DNA of 64,000 nucleotides from Amphritea pacifica (GCF_016924145.1 NZ_JAFFZO010000001.1:160952-224951), one strand, 5' to 3'. Positions 25,164-35,419 are shown, counted from the first letter of the stretch. The notes: a model not told the origin generated them from the letters alone. Numbers and translations: made by a program.

Positions 25164-26672
25164 ATGGCTCCCGGATCTGAAAAACAAGGAATAATCAAAA
25201 TGAGCGATGCAATAAGGACAAATACCGGTCAATGGTCACTGGTGGTGCTGCGGGCAACTCAGAACTCTGTGAAAGTCTGGGCAGGCACTCTCTTCTCAAC
25301 ATTAAAAATGCCTGATCACGCCAGAATTGAGCTGGTATCACCCGACCACACGGTGGTCCACGAGATCACTAAAGCAGACTGGAACAGACCCTTCAGTTAT
25401 CTCCGTAAACGGTTCTATGTCACCGCCAGCTTTAACAACCTGCAGCCCGGCACACATTATAAAATCAATTTTCTGAGGCGCATTGAGGCAATTGAGGGCG
25501 TCAGGGATGAGTCCTGGCAGCAGCTTCGCACGGGGCAATTTGAGACCCTGCCTGCTCAGCTTCCCGACAGCGGTCAGAAACCCTTTACCGTCGGTTTTGG
25601 CAGCTGTTTCTATAACCACCGGGACGGGGGCCAGGCCGCCGGATCATACAAAGCACTGTACGACCGGGGGGATGAGGCAGTCAAACCCACGATCACCTTT
25701 CTCACCGGCGATCAGGTATATCTGGATATCGGTTTTGATTCACTCTCCTTTGTTAACAGCGAAATAAGACAGCGGGTAGCAGACGACTATGCGCTTCACT
25801 GGCAGGCGCTGGGCAGTATTCTTAACCGGGGAGCCACCTGGATGCTGCCCGATGATCATGAATACTGGAACGATTATCCCTTTTACGACTCGCTGATTCC
25901 CACCCTGCTGACACTTAAAATTAAACAGGTCCGGGAGACCTGGAGCAGGGCTGCATACGATGGGGTTCAGAGAGTTCAGCAAAGCCCACGGCTCGATTTT
26001 TTTAAGCTTGGTGATGAACTGTCATTCTGTCTCGCTGATCTGCGCTCCTACCGGGATCAGCACAGTTTCCTGCCAGATGCTGATTTTGACCGCCTGACCC
26101 ACTGGGCCCGGTCATTGACCGCACCCGGAGTACTGGTGATCCCCCAGCCGCTGATTGTTGAAGAGAACAAAACCGAGCGGAACCTGCTCAGCTTTAAACA
26201 GCAATATCAGCAACTGATAGAGGCACTGGGGGAGAGTGGTCACGATATTGTTCTGCTCAGTGGCGATGTTCATTTTGGCCGTATCGCGGTCGCTTCACTG
26301 GGGCCGCAGGGTGGCCGCCTGATCGAAGTGATAGCTTCCCCCCTGTCAAATCTCACCGGTCTCAACGGCATCGCGACTGCAACCCCCAGCTTCAAACCGA
26401 AAAAATTTCCCGACCCCGCGCTGTTCAGTATTCCCGGATGGTCGGCACAACCGGTGCGGTATGACAAATCATTCGCGGTCAGCACAAAAAAAGGCTGGCC
26501 ATTATCGGCCTATCCAATGGCACGTACCCGGGAGCACTTTATGACCGCCAGTTTCAATCGGGCAGGTAACGGTGAAGTCAGGCTTAAAGTCAATGCCTGG
26601 CGGGTCCGGGAAAGGGACAGTGAAAACCTGCCTGCACGGGACTTTGACGAGTATGAAGTTAATTTAAAATAA
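25164..26672 (+). CDS. PhoD-like metallophosphatase
   Basis: A 502-residue protein (490 if it starts at the ATG at 25200, which also has a fair AAGGA site). An N-terminal beta domain (about 15-125) precedes the PhoD-type metallophosphatase fold: GFGSCFYNHRDGG near 150, LTGDQVYLDIGFD near 180, LPDDHEYWNDYP near 232 and LLSGDVHFGRIAV near 368, which supply metal ligands. No signal peptide is visible, unlike classical exported PhoD, so the substrate may be intracellular. It lies 20 bases before the GMC-hydrolase fusion gene and so belongs with it in an operon. Confidence 0.85.
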   Translation: MAPGSEKQGIIKMSDAIRTNTGQWSLVVLRATQNSVKVWAGTLFSTLKMPDHARIELVSPDHTVVHEITKADWNRPFSYLRKRFYVTASFNNLQPGTHYKINFLRRIEAIEGVRDESWQQLRTGQFETLPAQLPDSGQKPFTVGFGSCFYNHRDGGQAAGSYKALYDRGDEAVKPTITFLTGDQVYLDIGFDSLSFVNSEIRQRVADDYALHWQALGSILNRGATWMLPDDHEYWNDYPFYDSLIPTLLTLKIKQVRETWSRAAYDGVQRVQQSPRLDFFKLGDELSFCLADLRSYRDQHSFLPDADFDRLTHWARSLTAPGVLVIPQPLIVEENKTERNLLSFKQQYQQLIEALGESGHDIVLLSGDVHFGRIAVASLGPQGGRLIEVIASPLSNLTGLNGIATATPSFKPKKFPDPALFSIPGWSAQPVRYDKSFAVSTKKGWPLSAYPMARTREHFMTASFNRAGNGEVRLKVNAWRVRERDSENLPARDFDEYEVNLK

Positions 26673-26692
26673 CCGTATAACAGGGAACCACC

Positions 26693-29600
26693 ATGAAACC
26701 GATCGCACTGCCGCTCGATGAGATTCAGCCCCACTATGATGTGGTCGTTATAGGTTCCGGTTATGGCGGAGGTATCGCTGCATCCCGAATGGCCAGAGCC
26801 GGAAAGAAGGTCTGTCTGCTGGAGCGCGGACGGGAATTTCTGGTAGGCGAATTTCCCGACACCGCCAATGAAGTTTTCAAAGATATTCAGTTCCACACCC
26901 CTGCGGGACATATCGGTTCCCGTATCGGCCTCTATGATATCCATGTACAGGAACAGCAGAATGTGGTGGTCGGCTGCGGTTTAGGCGGCACATCGCTGAT
27001 CAATGCGAATGTTTCCCTGGAACCCGACCCGGATGTATTCGAAGCTCCCTGCTGGCCTCCGGAGATTCTGCAGCATAAGGACAGTTTACTGAAAGAGGGT
27101 TATCAGCGAGCCAGAGAGATGCTCAAGCCGACGCTCTACCCCGATGACTGGCCCACTCTGGCAAAAACAGAAGCACATAAGCGTTCAGCGACTGCGATGA
27201 ATGAACCCTTCTGTCGCACCCCCATCAATGTCAACTTCAAAACACCTGGCAATGGTGTTAACCATGTCGGCGTAGAGCAGCAGGCCTGCACCAATTGCGG
27301 CGACTGTGTATCAGGCTGTAATTATGGTGCCAAAAACACCACCCGGATGAACTATCTGCCCGATGCCTGGAACCACGGCGCGGAGATATTCTGCCAGGCG
27401 GATGTCCGCTATCTGCAGAAAACCGATGCCGGCTGGTTAGTACACTATCAGGAGGTAGAGGTCGGGCGTGAAAAGTTCGATGCCTCCCCTCTGTTTATCA
27501 GAGCCGATATCGTTATCCTCAGCGCAGGAACCCTGGGCTCCAACGAAATTTTGTTACGCAGTAAAGCCAGGGGACTGCCGGTGAGTGACCAACTGGGCTA
27601 TGGTTTCAGCGGCAACGGCGATATTCTCGGTTTTGGTTATAACTGCGACCGGACGATCAACGGTATCGGCTTTGGCAACCTCAAACCTGATGGCCGTCAG
27701 CCCGTTGGCCCCTGCATCACCAGTGTTATCCGCACCGAGCATGACGACTGGCGCAAACGCATGGTCATTGAGGAGGGCTCACTGCCCGGTGCGATTGGCA
27801 ACTTCCTGCCAACCGCACTGGCAGCCGCTGAAAACCTTATCGGCGAAGATACCGACAGCGGCATGCCCGATGAGATACAGGAGCAAACCCGGGTTACGGA
27901 GAGTTTACTGCGGGGCCCCTATCATGGCGCCATTCATAATACCCAGACCTATCTGATCATGAGTCATGACAGTGGTGAAGGTCAGGCCCGCTTGGTCAAC
28001 GACCGGCTACAGATTGAGTGGCCCAATGTGGGGCATCAACAGAACTTTATCAACGGTAATAAAAACCTGCTCAGCGCCACTAAGGCGCTGGGAGGGCAGT
28101 ATGTGGAAAACCCTTTATGGACCCCTCTGTTCAAACAGAGTCTGGTTACCGTTCACCCTCTGGGTGGCTGTAATATGGCGGTCAACGGCGCCCAGGGAGT
28201 GGTCAATCATAAAGGTCAGCTATTCTGCGGTTCCGACACCTCGGTCTATGAAAACCTCTATGTCACTGACGGTTCCGTCATACCAACATCGCTGGCGGTG
28301 AACCCCTTGCTGACCATCAGCGCCATCAGCGAACGCTGCTGCGCACTGATCGCCGCTGACCGGGGCTGGGAGATAGACTATACACTGCCTTCAGCACCGG
28401 CTAAGCCGCACCCTTCGCCCACCTTGGGCATCCGCTTTACAGAAACGATGCGAGGACAGTTCTCGACCACGGCCGATACCGGCGAGGCGCTGGAAAGCTA
28501 TCGCAACGCTGCAACAAATGCGACAGCATCACCGATGGAGTTTACCCTGACCATACACTCCCATGACCTGGAAACGATGCTCACCAGTGATGATCATAGT
28601 GCCCGGATCAGCGGCACCGTGACCTGCCCGGCGCTCTCGGATAAACCGATGAGTGTCAGTGAAGGCGAGTTTAACCTGTTCGAGCAGATGCCATCTCCGC
28701 CGGATACCCGGCATATGATCTACTCCATGCTGTTAACCACCGAACAGGGTGCACTCTATTACTTCAAGGGATATAAGCTGATCAGTAACGATCCGGATGC
28801 CCTGCATATCTGGCCCGATACCTCAACCCTCTATGTAACCGTCTATAAAGGCAGTGATGACAGCGGCCTGCTGGCGGGTAAAGGGGTTGTCAATATACTG
28901 CCCACTGACTTTGCGGTACAGATGACCACCATGGAGGTCACCCATGCCGAAAATATGGAACAGAGACTCAGCGCGATAGCCCGCTTCGGTAAATTCTTTG
29001 CGGGTGTGCTGTATGAGAATTACGGCGGGATATTCTACGATAGCCATTGTGATGAACCCAAAGCTCCACGAAAGAAACGCCCCCTGCGGGCGCCAGCGCC
29101 CGAGATCCATCCATTCATCACCGCTGATGGTGTCAGTTTACAACTCACCCGTTTTCAGGGGGGGGCAAAAGGGCCGGTCATGCTGGTGCACGGCCTGGGG
29201 GTGGCATCATCGATCTTCAGCACCGATATGATCGACACCAATCTGGTCGAATATCTGGTCGCCCATGAATATGATGTGTGGCTGATCGATTGCCGGGTCA
29301 GCATCCTGTTAGCCGCGGCGAAGCAGCGTTCCAATGGCGATCAGGTAGCCCAGTACGATTACCCCGCAGCCATCAGCAAAATATGTTCAGTCACCGCGGC
29401 AGACAGTATTCAGGCAGTGGTCCACTGCTATGGCGCAACAACCTTCTTTATGTCGATGCTGGCCGGACTTCAGGGCGTTCGCAGTATCGTCTGCTCTCAG
29501 ATCGCCACCAATCTCGTCGTGCCGCCAACCACAGCACTGAAGACCGGGTTGCACCTGCCCTCATTTCTGGAGCGGCTGAATGTCGATCACCTCACCGCCG

Positions 29601-30115
29601 AGGTGCCGGAATCCGGGTCGGTACTGACACAGCTCTATGATAAGGCTCTCAACCTGTACGCGATGGCCGAGGCTCAGGGACATTGCCACAGTGAGACCTG
29701 TCACCGCATCACCTTTATGTACGCATCACTTTACAAACACAGTACCCTGACCGATCTGTTACACGATAACCTTGATGAACTGTTTGCCGAAGCCAATATC
29801 GGTGCCTTTGAGCATCTGGCACTGATGTGTCGTAAAGGTACTCTGGTTGATGCCGATGGCAACGATGTCTATATGCCCAACCTGGCCCGGCTTGATCTGC
29901 CAATCCTGTTTATCTCCGGTGCGGAAAACGAGTGCTATCTGCCCATGAGTACCAAACTGACCTATGACATCCTGTGCCAGCACTTTGGTGCAGGCCAGTA
30001 CAGTCGCCAGGAGATTCCGGGGTATGGCCATATCGATTGTATTTTCGGTAGAAACGCGGTGATCGATGTCTATCCCTATGTGTTAGATCATCTGGAAAAA
30101 ACCGCATTGTCTTAA
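26693..30115 (+). CDS. GMC (cholesterol-oxidase-like) oxidoreductase fused to an alpha/beta hydrolase
   Basis: A 1140-residue multidomain protein. Residues about 1-560 are a GMC flavoprotein: FAD motif VVVIGSGYGGGIAASRMARAG, and the C-terminal HPLGGCNMAVNG and SVIPTSLAVNPLLTISAISER. A Cys cluster Cys199-x2-Cys202-x2-Cys205-x3-Cys209 (ACTNCGDCVSGCNYGAKNT) looks ferredoxin-like. A beta-rich middle segment (about 570-790) follows. Residues about 805-1140 are an alpha/beta hydrolase: VMLVHGLGVASS, a nucleophile elbow with Cys912 instead of Ser (VVHCYGAT), and His1113 in PGYGHIDC. A redox step coupled to hydrolysis of a sterol- or lipid-like substrate is a family-based guess. No signal peptide. 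Confidence 0.88.
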   Translation: MKPIALPLDEIQPHYDVVVIGSGYGGGIAASRMARAGKKVCLLERGREFLVGEFPDTANEVFKDIQFHTPAGHIGSRIGLYDIHVQEQQNVVVGCGLGGTSLINANVSLEPDPDVFEAPCWPPEILQHKDSLLKEGYQRAREMLKPTLYPDDWPTLAKTEAHKRSATAMNEPFCRTPINVNFKTPGNGVNHVGVEQQACTNCGDCVSGCNYGAKNTTRMNYLPDAWNHGAEIFCQADVRYLQKTDAGWLVHYQEVEVGREKFDASPLFIRADIVILSAGTLGSNEILLRSKARGLPVSDQLGYGFSGNGDILGFGYNCDRTINGIGFGNLKPDGRQPVGPCITSVIRTEHDDWRKRMVIEEGSLPGAIGNFLPTALAAAENLIGEDTDSGMPDEIQEQTRVTESLLRGPYHGAIHNTQTYLIMSHDSGEGQARLVNDRLQIEWPNVGHQQNFINGNKNLLSATKALGGQYVENPLWTPLFKQSLVTVHPLGGCNMAVNGAQGVVNHKGQLFCGSDTSVYENLYVTDGSVIPTSLAVNPLLTISAISERCCALIAADRGWEIDYTLPSAPAKPHPSPTLGIRFTETMRGQFSTTADTGEALESYRNAATNATASPMEFTLTIHSHDLETMLTSDDHSARISGTVTCPALSDKPMSVSEGEFNLFEQMPSPPDTRHMIYSMLLTTEQGALYYFKGYKLISNDPDALHIWPDTSTLYVTVYKGSDDSGLLAGKGVVNILPTDFAVQMTTMEVTHAENMEQRLSAIARFGKFFAGVLYENYGGIFYDSHCDEPKAPRKKRPLRAPAPEIHPFITADGVSLQLTRFQGGAKGPVMLVHGLGVASSIFSTDMIDTNLVEYLVAHEYDVWLIDCRVSILLAAAKQRSNGDQVAQYDYPAAISKICSVTAADSIQAVVHCYGATTFFMSMLAGLQGVRSIVCSQIATNLVVPPTTALKTGLHLPSFLERLNVDHLTAEVPESGSVLTQLYDKALNLYAMAEAQGHCHSETCHRITFMYASLYKHSTLTDLLHDNLDELFAEANIGAFEHLALMCRKGTLVDADGNDVYMPNLARLDLPILFISGAENECYLPMSTKLTYDILCQHFGAGQYSRQEIPGYGHIDCIFGRNAVIDVYPYVLDHLEKTALS

Positions 30116-30163
30116 CGAAGACCAGTGAAACAGTCATCGCCAGAGAGGCAAAGGAGAACGACT

Positions 30164-31261
30164 ATGCAGATCGATTTTCACCATGCGACAACCTATGTGA
30201 TTGCCAGACTATCAGGCTTCGGCCATGCGAAAGCAGAGATCATTGCCCATGCCGCGCAATATGTTGATGATGCCACCAATGATGCTCTGATCTGCTTTGA
30301 TAACCAGGCGATGTATAAACGTATCGCCTCGGCCCATAAGATGCTCGACTATAAAAACATCGAACAGCTGGCCAACCATCAGGTCTGGATACCGTTCCAT
30401 TTTCTGCCAGGCAACGAGGGCAAAGCGGCGGGGTTGAATCCTGATGCTGATTTCCGCCATAAAATCGTCTGTAAACCCAACAGTTTCATTGCCCGGGATA
30501 TGGTGCGGGCCTGTATTGATGATCGCACCAAACCCAACGCCCTGCACCGGTTAGGAATCACCATGCATGTCTATGCCGATACCTGGGCTCATCAGGGGTT
30601 TGCAGGGATCAACGACAGGATCAATCTGGTAAAGGATGTACTGGATGAAAACAATAGCCCGGACCCCAGCCTGTTAGGGAGGGTAAAAGAGTTTTTTTCC
30701 GACCGGTTTGACGATATCACCTCAGACTTTGTCGGCGATATATTACCCCTTGGGCATGGTGCTGCACTGAGTTACCCGGATCGTCCCTATCTGAAATGGC
30801 ACTACACCAATGGCGAAGGCAGTTTTGTTGAGCGGGATAACCCTAAGGATTTTCTGGAAGCGGCAGAGGAGATGTGTAAAGCGATGCGGCGTTTTCAGCT
30901 GGGCGATGCCGATGCCAGCGTCGCCGGACTCAACCAGAGCGACTCGATAAAGCTGGACTCAATGTTTCGCAGTATCATTGAAGAAGATGGAGACAAACGT
31001 CACAAAGTCTGGCTTAAAGCGATCGAAAATGGCGAGTTTGGCTTCCCGCCTGAAAAGCTGGAATATATTGCCAAAGGCAAAGGCTCGTGGAAACACAAAG
31101 CGATTAGTGATACCCGCTCAAAACAGTTAAAAAGCGAAATTTTTACCTACCATCCCTCTTTCCTCGACAGTGACTGGAAGCATTTTCATGACGCCCTGCT
31201 GGCCCACAGGTTCGCGGTGATTAGTGATATTCTGCCCCGCTACGGCATCAGCGCAGCATAA
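30164..31261 (+). CDS. DUF6765 family protein
   Basis: A 365-residue cytoplasmic protein of the DUF6765 type, recognised by the start MQIDFHHATTYVIARLSGFGHAKAEIIAHAAQYVDDATN. His and Asp residues conserved in character (FHH, HAAQYVDDATND, HVYADTWAHQGFAG) resemble the metal-site spacing of phospholipase C / S1-P1-like helical hydrolases, but I cannot claim activity. AAGGAG seven bases before the ATG at 30164 fixes the start; an earlier GTG-type start at 30125 lacks support. It is the third gene of the PhoD-GMC operon, closed by the terminator 23 bases later. Confidence 0.8.
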   Translation: MQIDFHHATTYVIARLSGFGHAKAEIIAHAAQYVDDATNDALICFDNQAMYKRIASAHKMLDYKNIEQLANHQVWIPFHFLPGNEGKAAGLNPDADFRHKIVCKPNSFIARDMVRACIDDRTKPNALHRLGITMHVYADTWAHQGFAGINDRINLVKDVLDENNSPDPSLLGRVKEFFSDRFDDITSDFVGDILPLGHGAALSYPDRPYLKWHYTNGEGSFVERDNPKDFLEAAEEMCKAMRRFQLGDADASVAGLNQSDSIKLDSMFRSIIEEDGDKRHKVWLKAIENGEFGFPPEKLEYIAKGKGSWKHKAISDTRSKQLKSEIFTYHPSFLDSDWKHFHDALLAHRFAVISDILPRYGISAA

Positions 31262-31284
31262 CGGTATCAACAAGCGCAAAAAAA

Positions 31285-31305
31285 CCCGCTGTTGCGGGCT
31301 TTTTA
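31285..31305. terminator. Bidirectional rho-independent terminator
   Basis: The stem CCCGC / GCGGG with loop TGTT has seven A residues before it and CTTTTT after it, so it can end both the DUF6765 operon (+) and hexR (-), which converge here. Confidence 0.88.
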
Positions 31306-31322
31306 ATAACACCTGAAAACTA

Positions 31323-32168
31323 TCACTCACTGGGATAACGGGTCGCCTTCAGACTCTCTTTAATCTTCTTAAGATGCTGATGGAAATCAACGCCCCGGCG
31401 CAGAGTGACACCGGTGGCCAGCACATCCAGCAAGGTTAGCTGGACAATCCGCGAGGTCATCGGCATATAGATATCGGTGTCTTCCGGTGTCGGTGCAGCC
31501 AGTAACACAGTACACTCTTTTGCCAATGGCGAGTTTTCAGCAGAGATACCGATCACCGTTGCCCCATTCTCCCGGGCGATCCTGGCAACATCAACCAACT
31601 CCCGGGTGCGGCCGGTGTAGGAGATAACCACAAATACGTCTCCGGTATGCGCCGCTGCAGCAACCATCCGCATCATCAGTACATCCTCATAGGCGGCGAC
31701 CGGCAGATTAAAACGGAAGAACTTGTGCTGCGCATCGGTGGCAACCGGGCCGGACGCTCCTAACCCGAGGAAGGAGATCTGTTTTGCCTGAATCAGATAA
31801 TCAACCGCTTTACTGATCAATCCGGCATTCACCCCTTTACGGGCGATATCCAGCGCCGCAATCGTCGAGGTGAAAATTTTATCGGTATACTCTTCTGTCG
31901 AATCATCCTGTTCAACACTGCGACTGACATAGGGTGTGCCCCCCGCCAGGCTCTGGGCCAGCTGAATCTTAAAATCCGGGTAACCTTTCGCTTCAAAATT
32001 ACGACAGAAGCGGTTCACAGTTGGCTCACTGACTGAAGCGGCCTGCGCCAGTGACGCTATACTCAATCGTGTTGCCGTCGCCGGATCACCAATGATGACA
32101 TTGGCCACTTTACGCTCAGATTTATTTAACGAATCAAGACGATCGTAAATCTGCTCTAACAGGTTCAT
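31323..32168 (-). CDS. hexR: HexR, RpiR-family regulator of glucose catabolism
   Basis: A 281-residue regulator with an N-terminal RpiR helix-turn-helix domain ([38 protein letters not shown]) and a C-terminal SIS sugar-phosphate domain (about 120-260: [40 protein letters not shown]). HexR binds KDPG and controls Entner-Doudoroff, gap and related genes in gammaproteobacteria. Its divergent position next to zwf-pgl-eda is the classic arrangement. The 264-bp intergenic region carries candidate operators at 32224 and 32341. Confidence 0.95.
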   Translation of the reverse strand: MNLLEQIYDRLDSLNKSERKVANVIIGDPATATRLSIASLAQAASVSEPTVNRFCRNFEAKGYPDFKIQLAQSLAGGTPYVSRSVEQDDSTEEYTDKIFTSTIAALDIARKGVNAGLISKAVDYLIQAKQISFLGLGASGPVATDAQHKFFRFNLPVAAYEDVLMMRMVAAAAHTGDVFVVISYTGRTRELVDVARIARENGATVIGISAENSPLAKECTVLLAAPTPEDTDIYMPMTSRIVQLTLLDVLATGVTLRRGVDFHQHLKKIKESLKATRYPSE

Positions 32169-32223
32169 AGCTTATTTACTCTGGTTCAATAGACCCTTTA
32201 GCCAGACGACTAGACTAAATGGT

Positions 32224-32238
32224 GGTTATTTAACTACA
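32224..32238. promoter_or_regulatory. Candidate HexR operator between hexR and zwf
   Basis: On the minus strand it reads TGTAGTTAAATAACC, agreeing at 12 of 15 positions with the TGTAATTAAATTACA palindrome I recall for HexR. It lies 56 bases before the hexR start, suiting autoregulation. Confidence 0.45.
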
Positions 32239-32340
32239 TTTAAATATATAACGGTGACTATAACCCCGTAGCAAAATCGCTTCCAGCACTATTTTGGGGC
32301 AAATATCGACAAGGAAGTCACAGATACATGAATATTATGT

Positions 32341-32353
32341 TGTTATATTACGT
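32341..32353. promoter_or_regulatory. TGTTATATTACGT motif upstream of zwf
   Basis: This motif recurs as CGTTATATTACAT upstream of pgi (47255) and as TGTTAATATTACGT (minus strand) between edd and gap (60088). The shared core GTTATATTAC in three central-carbon promoters suggests one regulator, HexR being the obvious candidate. Confidence 0.45.
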
Positions 32354-32432
32354 ATTTTTATATTGAAAATACAATTAATAAGACATAGTATAGCCATTAT
32401 ATTGCATTAATAACTACAAAACAGGTTCAACC

Positions 32433-33908
32433 ATGTCCATTCCTAATACTTCCAGCGACATTGTCATCTTCGGAGCCATGGGTGACCTTGCGCAACGCAA
32501 ACTCTTTGCATCCCTTTATCAGCTTGAGCGCGCAGGCCTGCTTAGCCAGGAAACGAGAATCATCGGCGTCGCCAGACATGAAGAAGATACCGCCAGCTTC
32601 ACCCATACCTGCGAAGAAAGTCTGCAAAAATATATTAAGGCAGACGAGCTTGAGCCTGAAATATTGGCCCGGTTTCTGGACAAAGTCGAATACTGCGCTG
32701 TCAATTTTACTGAAACAGAGAGCTACCAGAACCTGAAAGCGATACTCGATCAAAGCGCTGAACGGGCCCGGATCTTTTACTATGCAACCCCCGCATCCAT
32801 CTATGGATCGATCAGCAGAAACCTGACCAGGAGTGGCTGCACTAACACCAACAGCTGCGTTGTTCTGGAAAAACCGATCGGCCATAACCTCCAATCGTCC
32901 AATGAGGTTAATGATCAGGTCGCTGAATACTTCGATGAAACCCAGATCTACCGTATCGATCACTATCTGGGTAAAGAAACGGTACAAAATCTGATCGCCC
33001 TGCGCTTTGCCAACCCTCTGTTTGGTTCACAGTGGAACCAGAGTCATATCTCCCACGTTGAGATCACCGTGGCAGAGAAAGTCGGCATAGAGGGCCGCTG
33101 GGGTTACTTCGATAAAGCGGGTCAGATGCGCGATATGGTACAGAACCACCTGTTACAACTGCTCTGTCTGACCGCAATGGATCCACCTGACGATCTGTCT
33201 GCCGATATGATCCGCAATGAAAAAGTGAAGGTACTCAAAGCCCTGCGCCCTATCACTCTGGAGATGTGTAATACCCATGTGGTTCGCGGCCGTTATACCA
33301 AAGGGGTTCTGGAAGGTAATCCCGTACCAGGCTATATGGAGGAGGAAGGCGCAAACCCGGACAGCAAAACCGAAACCTTTGTTGCTATCAAGGCGGAGAT
33401 CAATAACTGGCGCTGGGCGGGAGTGCCCTTCTATCTGCGAACCGGAAAGCGGATGCCGGAAAAGCTATCACAGATAACCGTTCACTTTAAACCGCAGCCA
33501 CACTTCATCTTCGATGAGAGTCAGAGACATCTGGCACAGAATAAACTGGTTATCCGCCTGCAACCGGAAGAGGGAATCTCCCTGCAGATTCTGAATAAGG
33601 ATCACGGACTGAATAAAGGGATGCGCTTACGTAGCGAGTCGCTGAATCTGAACTTTTCCCAGTCGTCTGAACAGAGCCGTATACCCGATGCCTATGAACG
33701 ACTGCTGCTTGAGGTTATTCAGGGCAACCAGTACCTCTTTGTCCGGCGGGATGAGGTGGAACATGCCTGGCACTGGTGTGATCAGTTAATGGGACACTGG
33801 GCGAATGATACTAAACCGCCCCAGCCCTATTCTGCTGGCAGCTGGGGCCCCAAAGCATCAGATCTCATGTTAATCAAAGACGGGAATAGCTGGCATGAAG
33901 ATCAGTGA
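32433..33908 (+). CDS. zwf: Glucose-6-phosphate 1-dehydrogenase
   Basis: A 491-residue enzyme that oxidises glucose 6-phosphate to 6-phosphogluconolactone with NAD(P)+. The cofactor motif [16 protein letters not shown] lies at about residue 12-27 (GxxGDLA), the substrate/catalytic segment [22 protein letters not shown] at about 172-193, and EKPIGHN at about 147. The length suits the family. The first gene of zwf-pgl-eda; its 3' end overlaps pgl by 14 bases. The AGGTTCAACC leader before the ATG supports the start. Confidence 0.97.
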   Translation: MSIPNTSSDIVIFGAMGDLAQRKLFASLYQLERAGLLSQETRIIGVARHEEDTASFTHTCEESLQKYIKADELEPEILARFLDKVEYCAVNFTETESYQNLKAILDQSAERARIFYYATPASIYGSISRNLTRSGCTNTNSCVVLEKPIGHNLQSSNEVNDQVAEYFDETQIYRIDHYLGKETVQNLIALRFANPLFGSQWNQSHISHVEITVAEKVGIEGRWGYFDKAGQMRDMVQNHLLQLLCLTAMDPPDDLSADMIRNEKVKVLKALRPITLEMCNTHVVRGRYTKGVLEGNPVPGYMEEEGANPDSKTETFVAIKAEINNWRWAGVPFYLRTGKRMPEKLSQITVHFKPQPHFIFDESQRHLAQNKLVIRLQPEEGISLQILNKDHGLNKGMRLRSESLNLNFSQSSEQSRIPDAYERLLLEVIQGNQYLFVRRDEVEHAWHWCDQLMGHWANDTKPPQPYSAGSWGPKASDLMLIKDGNSWHEDQ

Positions 33909-34602
33909 TCTGAATTTACCGGACCATGTAACGGTCTGCGCATTTGATTCAAGAGAGGCGCTGACAGACAACCTGTCGACCCTTCTGCAGCATCGATTAC
34001 TGCAAGCAATCGAAAACAGAGGCGGAGCCAGCCTGGCCGTTTCTGGCGGTTCAACCCCGATCCCTCTGTTCCAGAGTCTGAGTCACGCTGAGCTAGCCTG
34101 GGAAAATGTTACGGTCACTCTGGTTGATGACCGCTGGATCAGCCCTGATGAAACCGATAGCAATGACAGGTTACTGCATACTCATCTGTTGCAAAACAGC
34201 GCTAAGCAAGCTCACTACATCCGGCTGTGGCAGCCCGACAGCTCAGCTGAAGCGGCTGTTGATCGCTGCAACACACGGTTGGCAGCGATCGATGGTCCGC
34301 TGGATATCGTGATCTTAGGCATGGGTAACGATGGTCACACCGCATCACTCTTCCCCTGCTCTTCTGAGCTTGACGCAGCGCTTACCAGCAATGCTGACTG
34401 TGTGGCCGTTAATCCAAGCACAGCACCTTACGCCCGGATCTCTCTCACACCCGCGCGTCTGCTAAATAGCGAGCTTAGAATTTTACATATTTGTGGAAAT
34501 GACAAACTGGAGACTCTGTCCCGGGCACTTACCAGTAAGCCTGAGTCGATGCCCATCAATCTGTTTCTGCAACACCCGATAATGATCTACTGGGCGCCAT
34601 AA
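33895..34602 (+). CDS. pgl: 6-Phosphogluconolactonase
   Basis: A 235-residue protein of the glucosamine-6-phosphate isomerase/6-phosphogluconolactonase family (DevB type). [16 protein letters not shown] near residue 43-58, [12 protein letters not shown] near 80-91 and [15 protein letters not shown] near 139-153 form the substrate pocket. It hydrolyses the product of Zwf to 6-phosphogluconate, the substrate of Edd. Translational coupling to zwf is indicated by the 14-base overlap. Confidence 0.95.
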   Translation: MKISDLNLPDHVTVCAFDSREALTDNLSTLLQHRLLQAIENRGGASLAVSGGSTPIPLFQSLSHAELAWENVTVTLVDDRWISPDETDSNDRLLHTHLLQNSAKQAHYIRLWQPDSSAEAAVDRCNTRLAAIDGPLDIVILGMGNDGHTASLFPCSSELDAALTSNADCVAVNPSTAPYARISLTPARLLNSELRILHICGNDKLETLSRALTSKPESMPINLFLQHPIMIYWAP

Positions 34603-34670
34603 CCATCACCCTGTGTATATAACGATCTTATATCACTGGCCCAGGCCCCAAAAAAATAACAGGATTATGT

Positions 34671-35339
34671 ATGACTAAAAAAACACTATCAGCCGAGATA
34701 ATTGCGAAAGTAGATCAACTGTGCAGCCTGGGCCCGGTTATTCCGGTGCTCACCATTGAAAATGTAGCAGATGCCGTACCTCTTGCAGAAGCGCTGGTTG
34801 AAGGCGGACTGCCTGTACTTGAAGTCACCCTGCGCACCGGGAATGCCCTCAAAGTGATCGAAGCGATAGCCCACTCAGTGCCCCAGGCAAAAGTCGGCGC
34901 AGGCACCGTTATCAATCCGGAAAGCTTTCAGCGCTGTGTCGATAGCGGCAGCTCTTTTATTGTCAGCCCGGGTATCACCAACGAACTACTGGACTACGGT
35001 GTGAACAGTGACGCAATCTATCTGCCAGGTATCCAGACCGTTTCAGAGATGATGGAGGGGATCAAACGGGGCTATAAGCGCTTTAAGTTTTTCCCGGCAG
35101 AGATATCTGGCGGCACAGCGGCACTGAAAGCCTTCGGCGGCCCCTTTGCTGATATCCGGTTCTGCCCCACCGGCGGTATCCGGGTGCACACCGCAGCCGA
35201 CTATCTCGCACTGCCAAATGTTATGTGCGTTGGCGGCACCTGGCTGACACCGGATGAGCTGATCGCCAATAAAGACTGGGCTGGCGTCATGCGCCTGGCG
35301 CAAGAGGCCGTCTCAAGTGCCACTAAAAGCGGCATCTGA
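34671..35339 (+). CDS. eda: KDPG aldolase (Entner-Doudoroff)
   Basis: A 222-residue class I aldolase that cleaves 2-keto-3-deoxy-6-phosphogluconate to pyruvate and glyceraldehyde 3-phosphate. GLPVLEVTLRTGNALKVI supplies the conserved Glu/Arg and KRFKFFPAEISGG the Schiff-base Lys; CPTGGI binds phosphate. A 68-base gap after pgl contains an inverted repeat (ATATAA, five bases, TTATAT at 34617-34633), so eda may also have its own promoter. A strong terminator follows. Confidence 0.97.
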   Translation: MTKKTLSAEIIAKVDQLCSLGPVIPVLTIENVADAVPLAEALVEGGLPVLEVTLRTGNALKVIEAIAHSVPQAKVGAGTVINPESFQRCVDSGSSFIVSPGITNELLDYGVNSDAIYLPGIQTVSEMMEGIKRGYKRFKFFPAEISGGTAALKAFGGPFADIRFCPTGGIRVHTAADYLALPNVMCVGGTWLTPDELIANKDWAGVMRLAQEAVSSATKSGI

Positions 35340-35395
35340 AACTATGCAAACCCTGGAATTTCAACTTCAGCTAACAGTTACCTGATGTAAGGCTT

Positions 35396-35419
35396 GCCCG
35401 CTGCTATGCGGGCTTTTTT
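35396..35419 (+). terminator. Rho-independent terminator after eda
   Basis: The stem GCCCGC / GCGGGC with loop TGCTAT is followed by six T residues. Confidence 0.92.
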
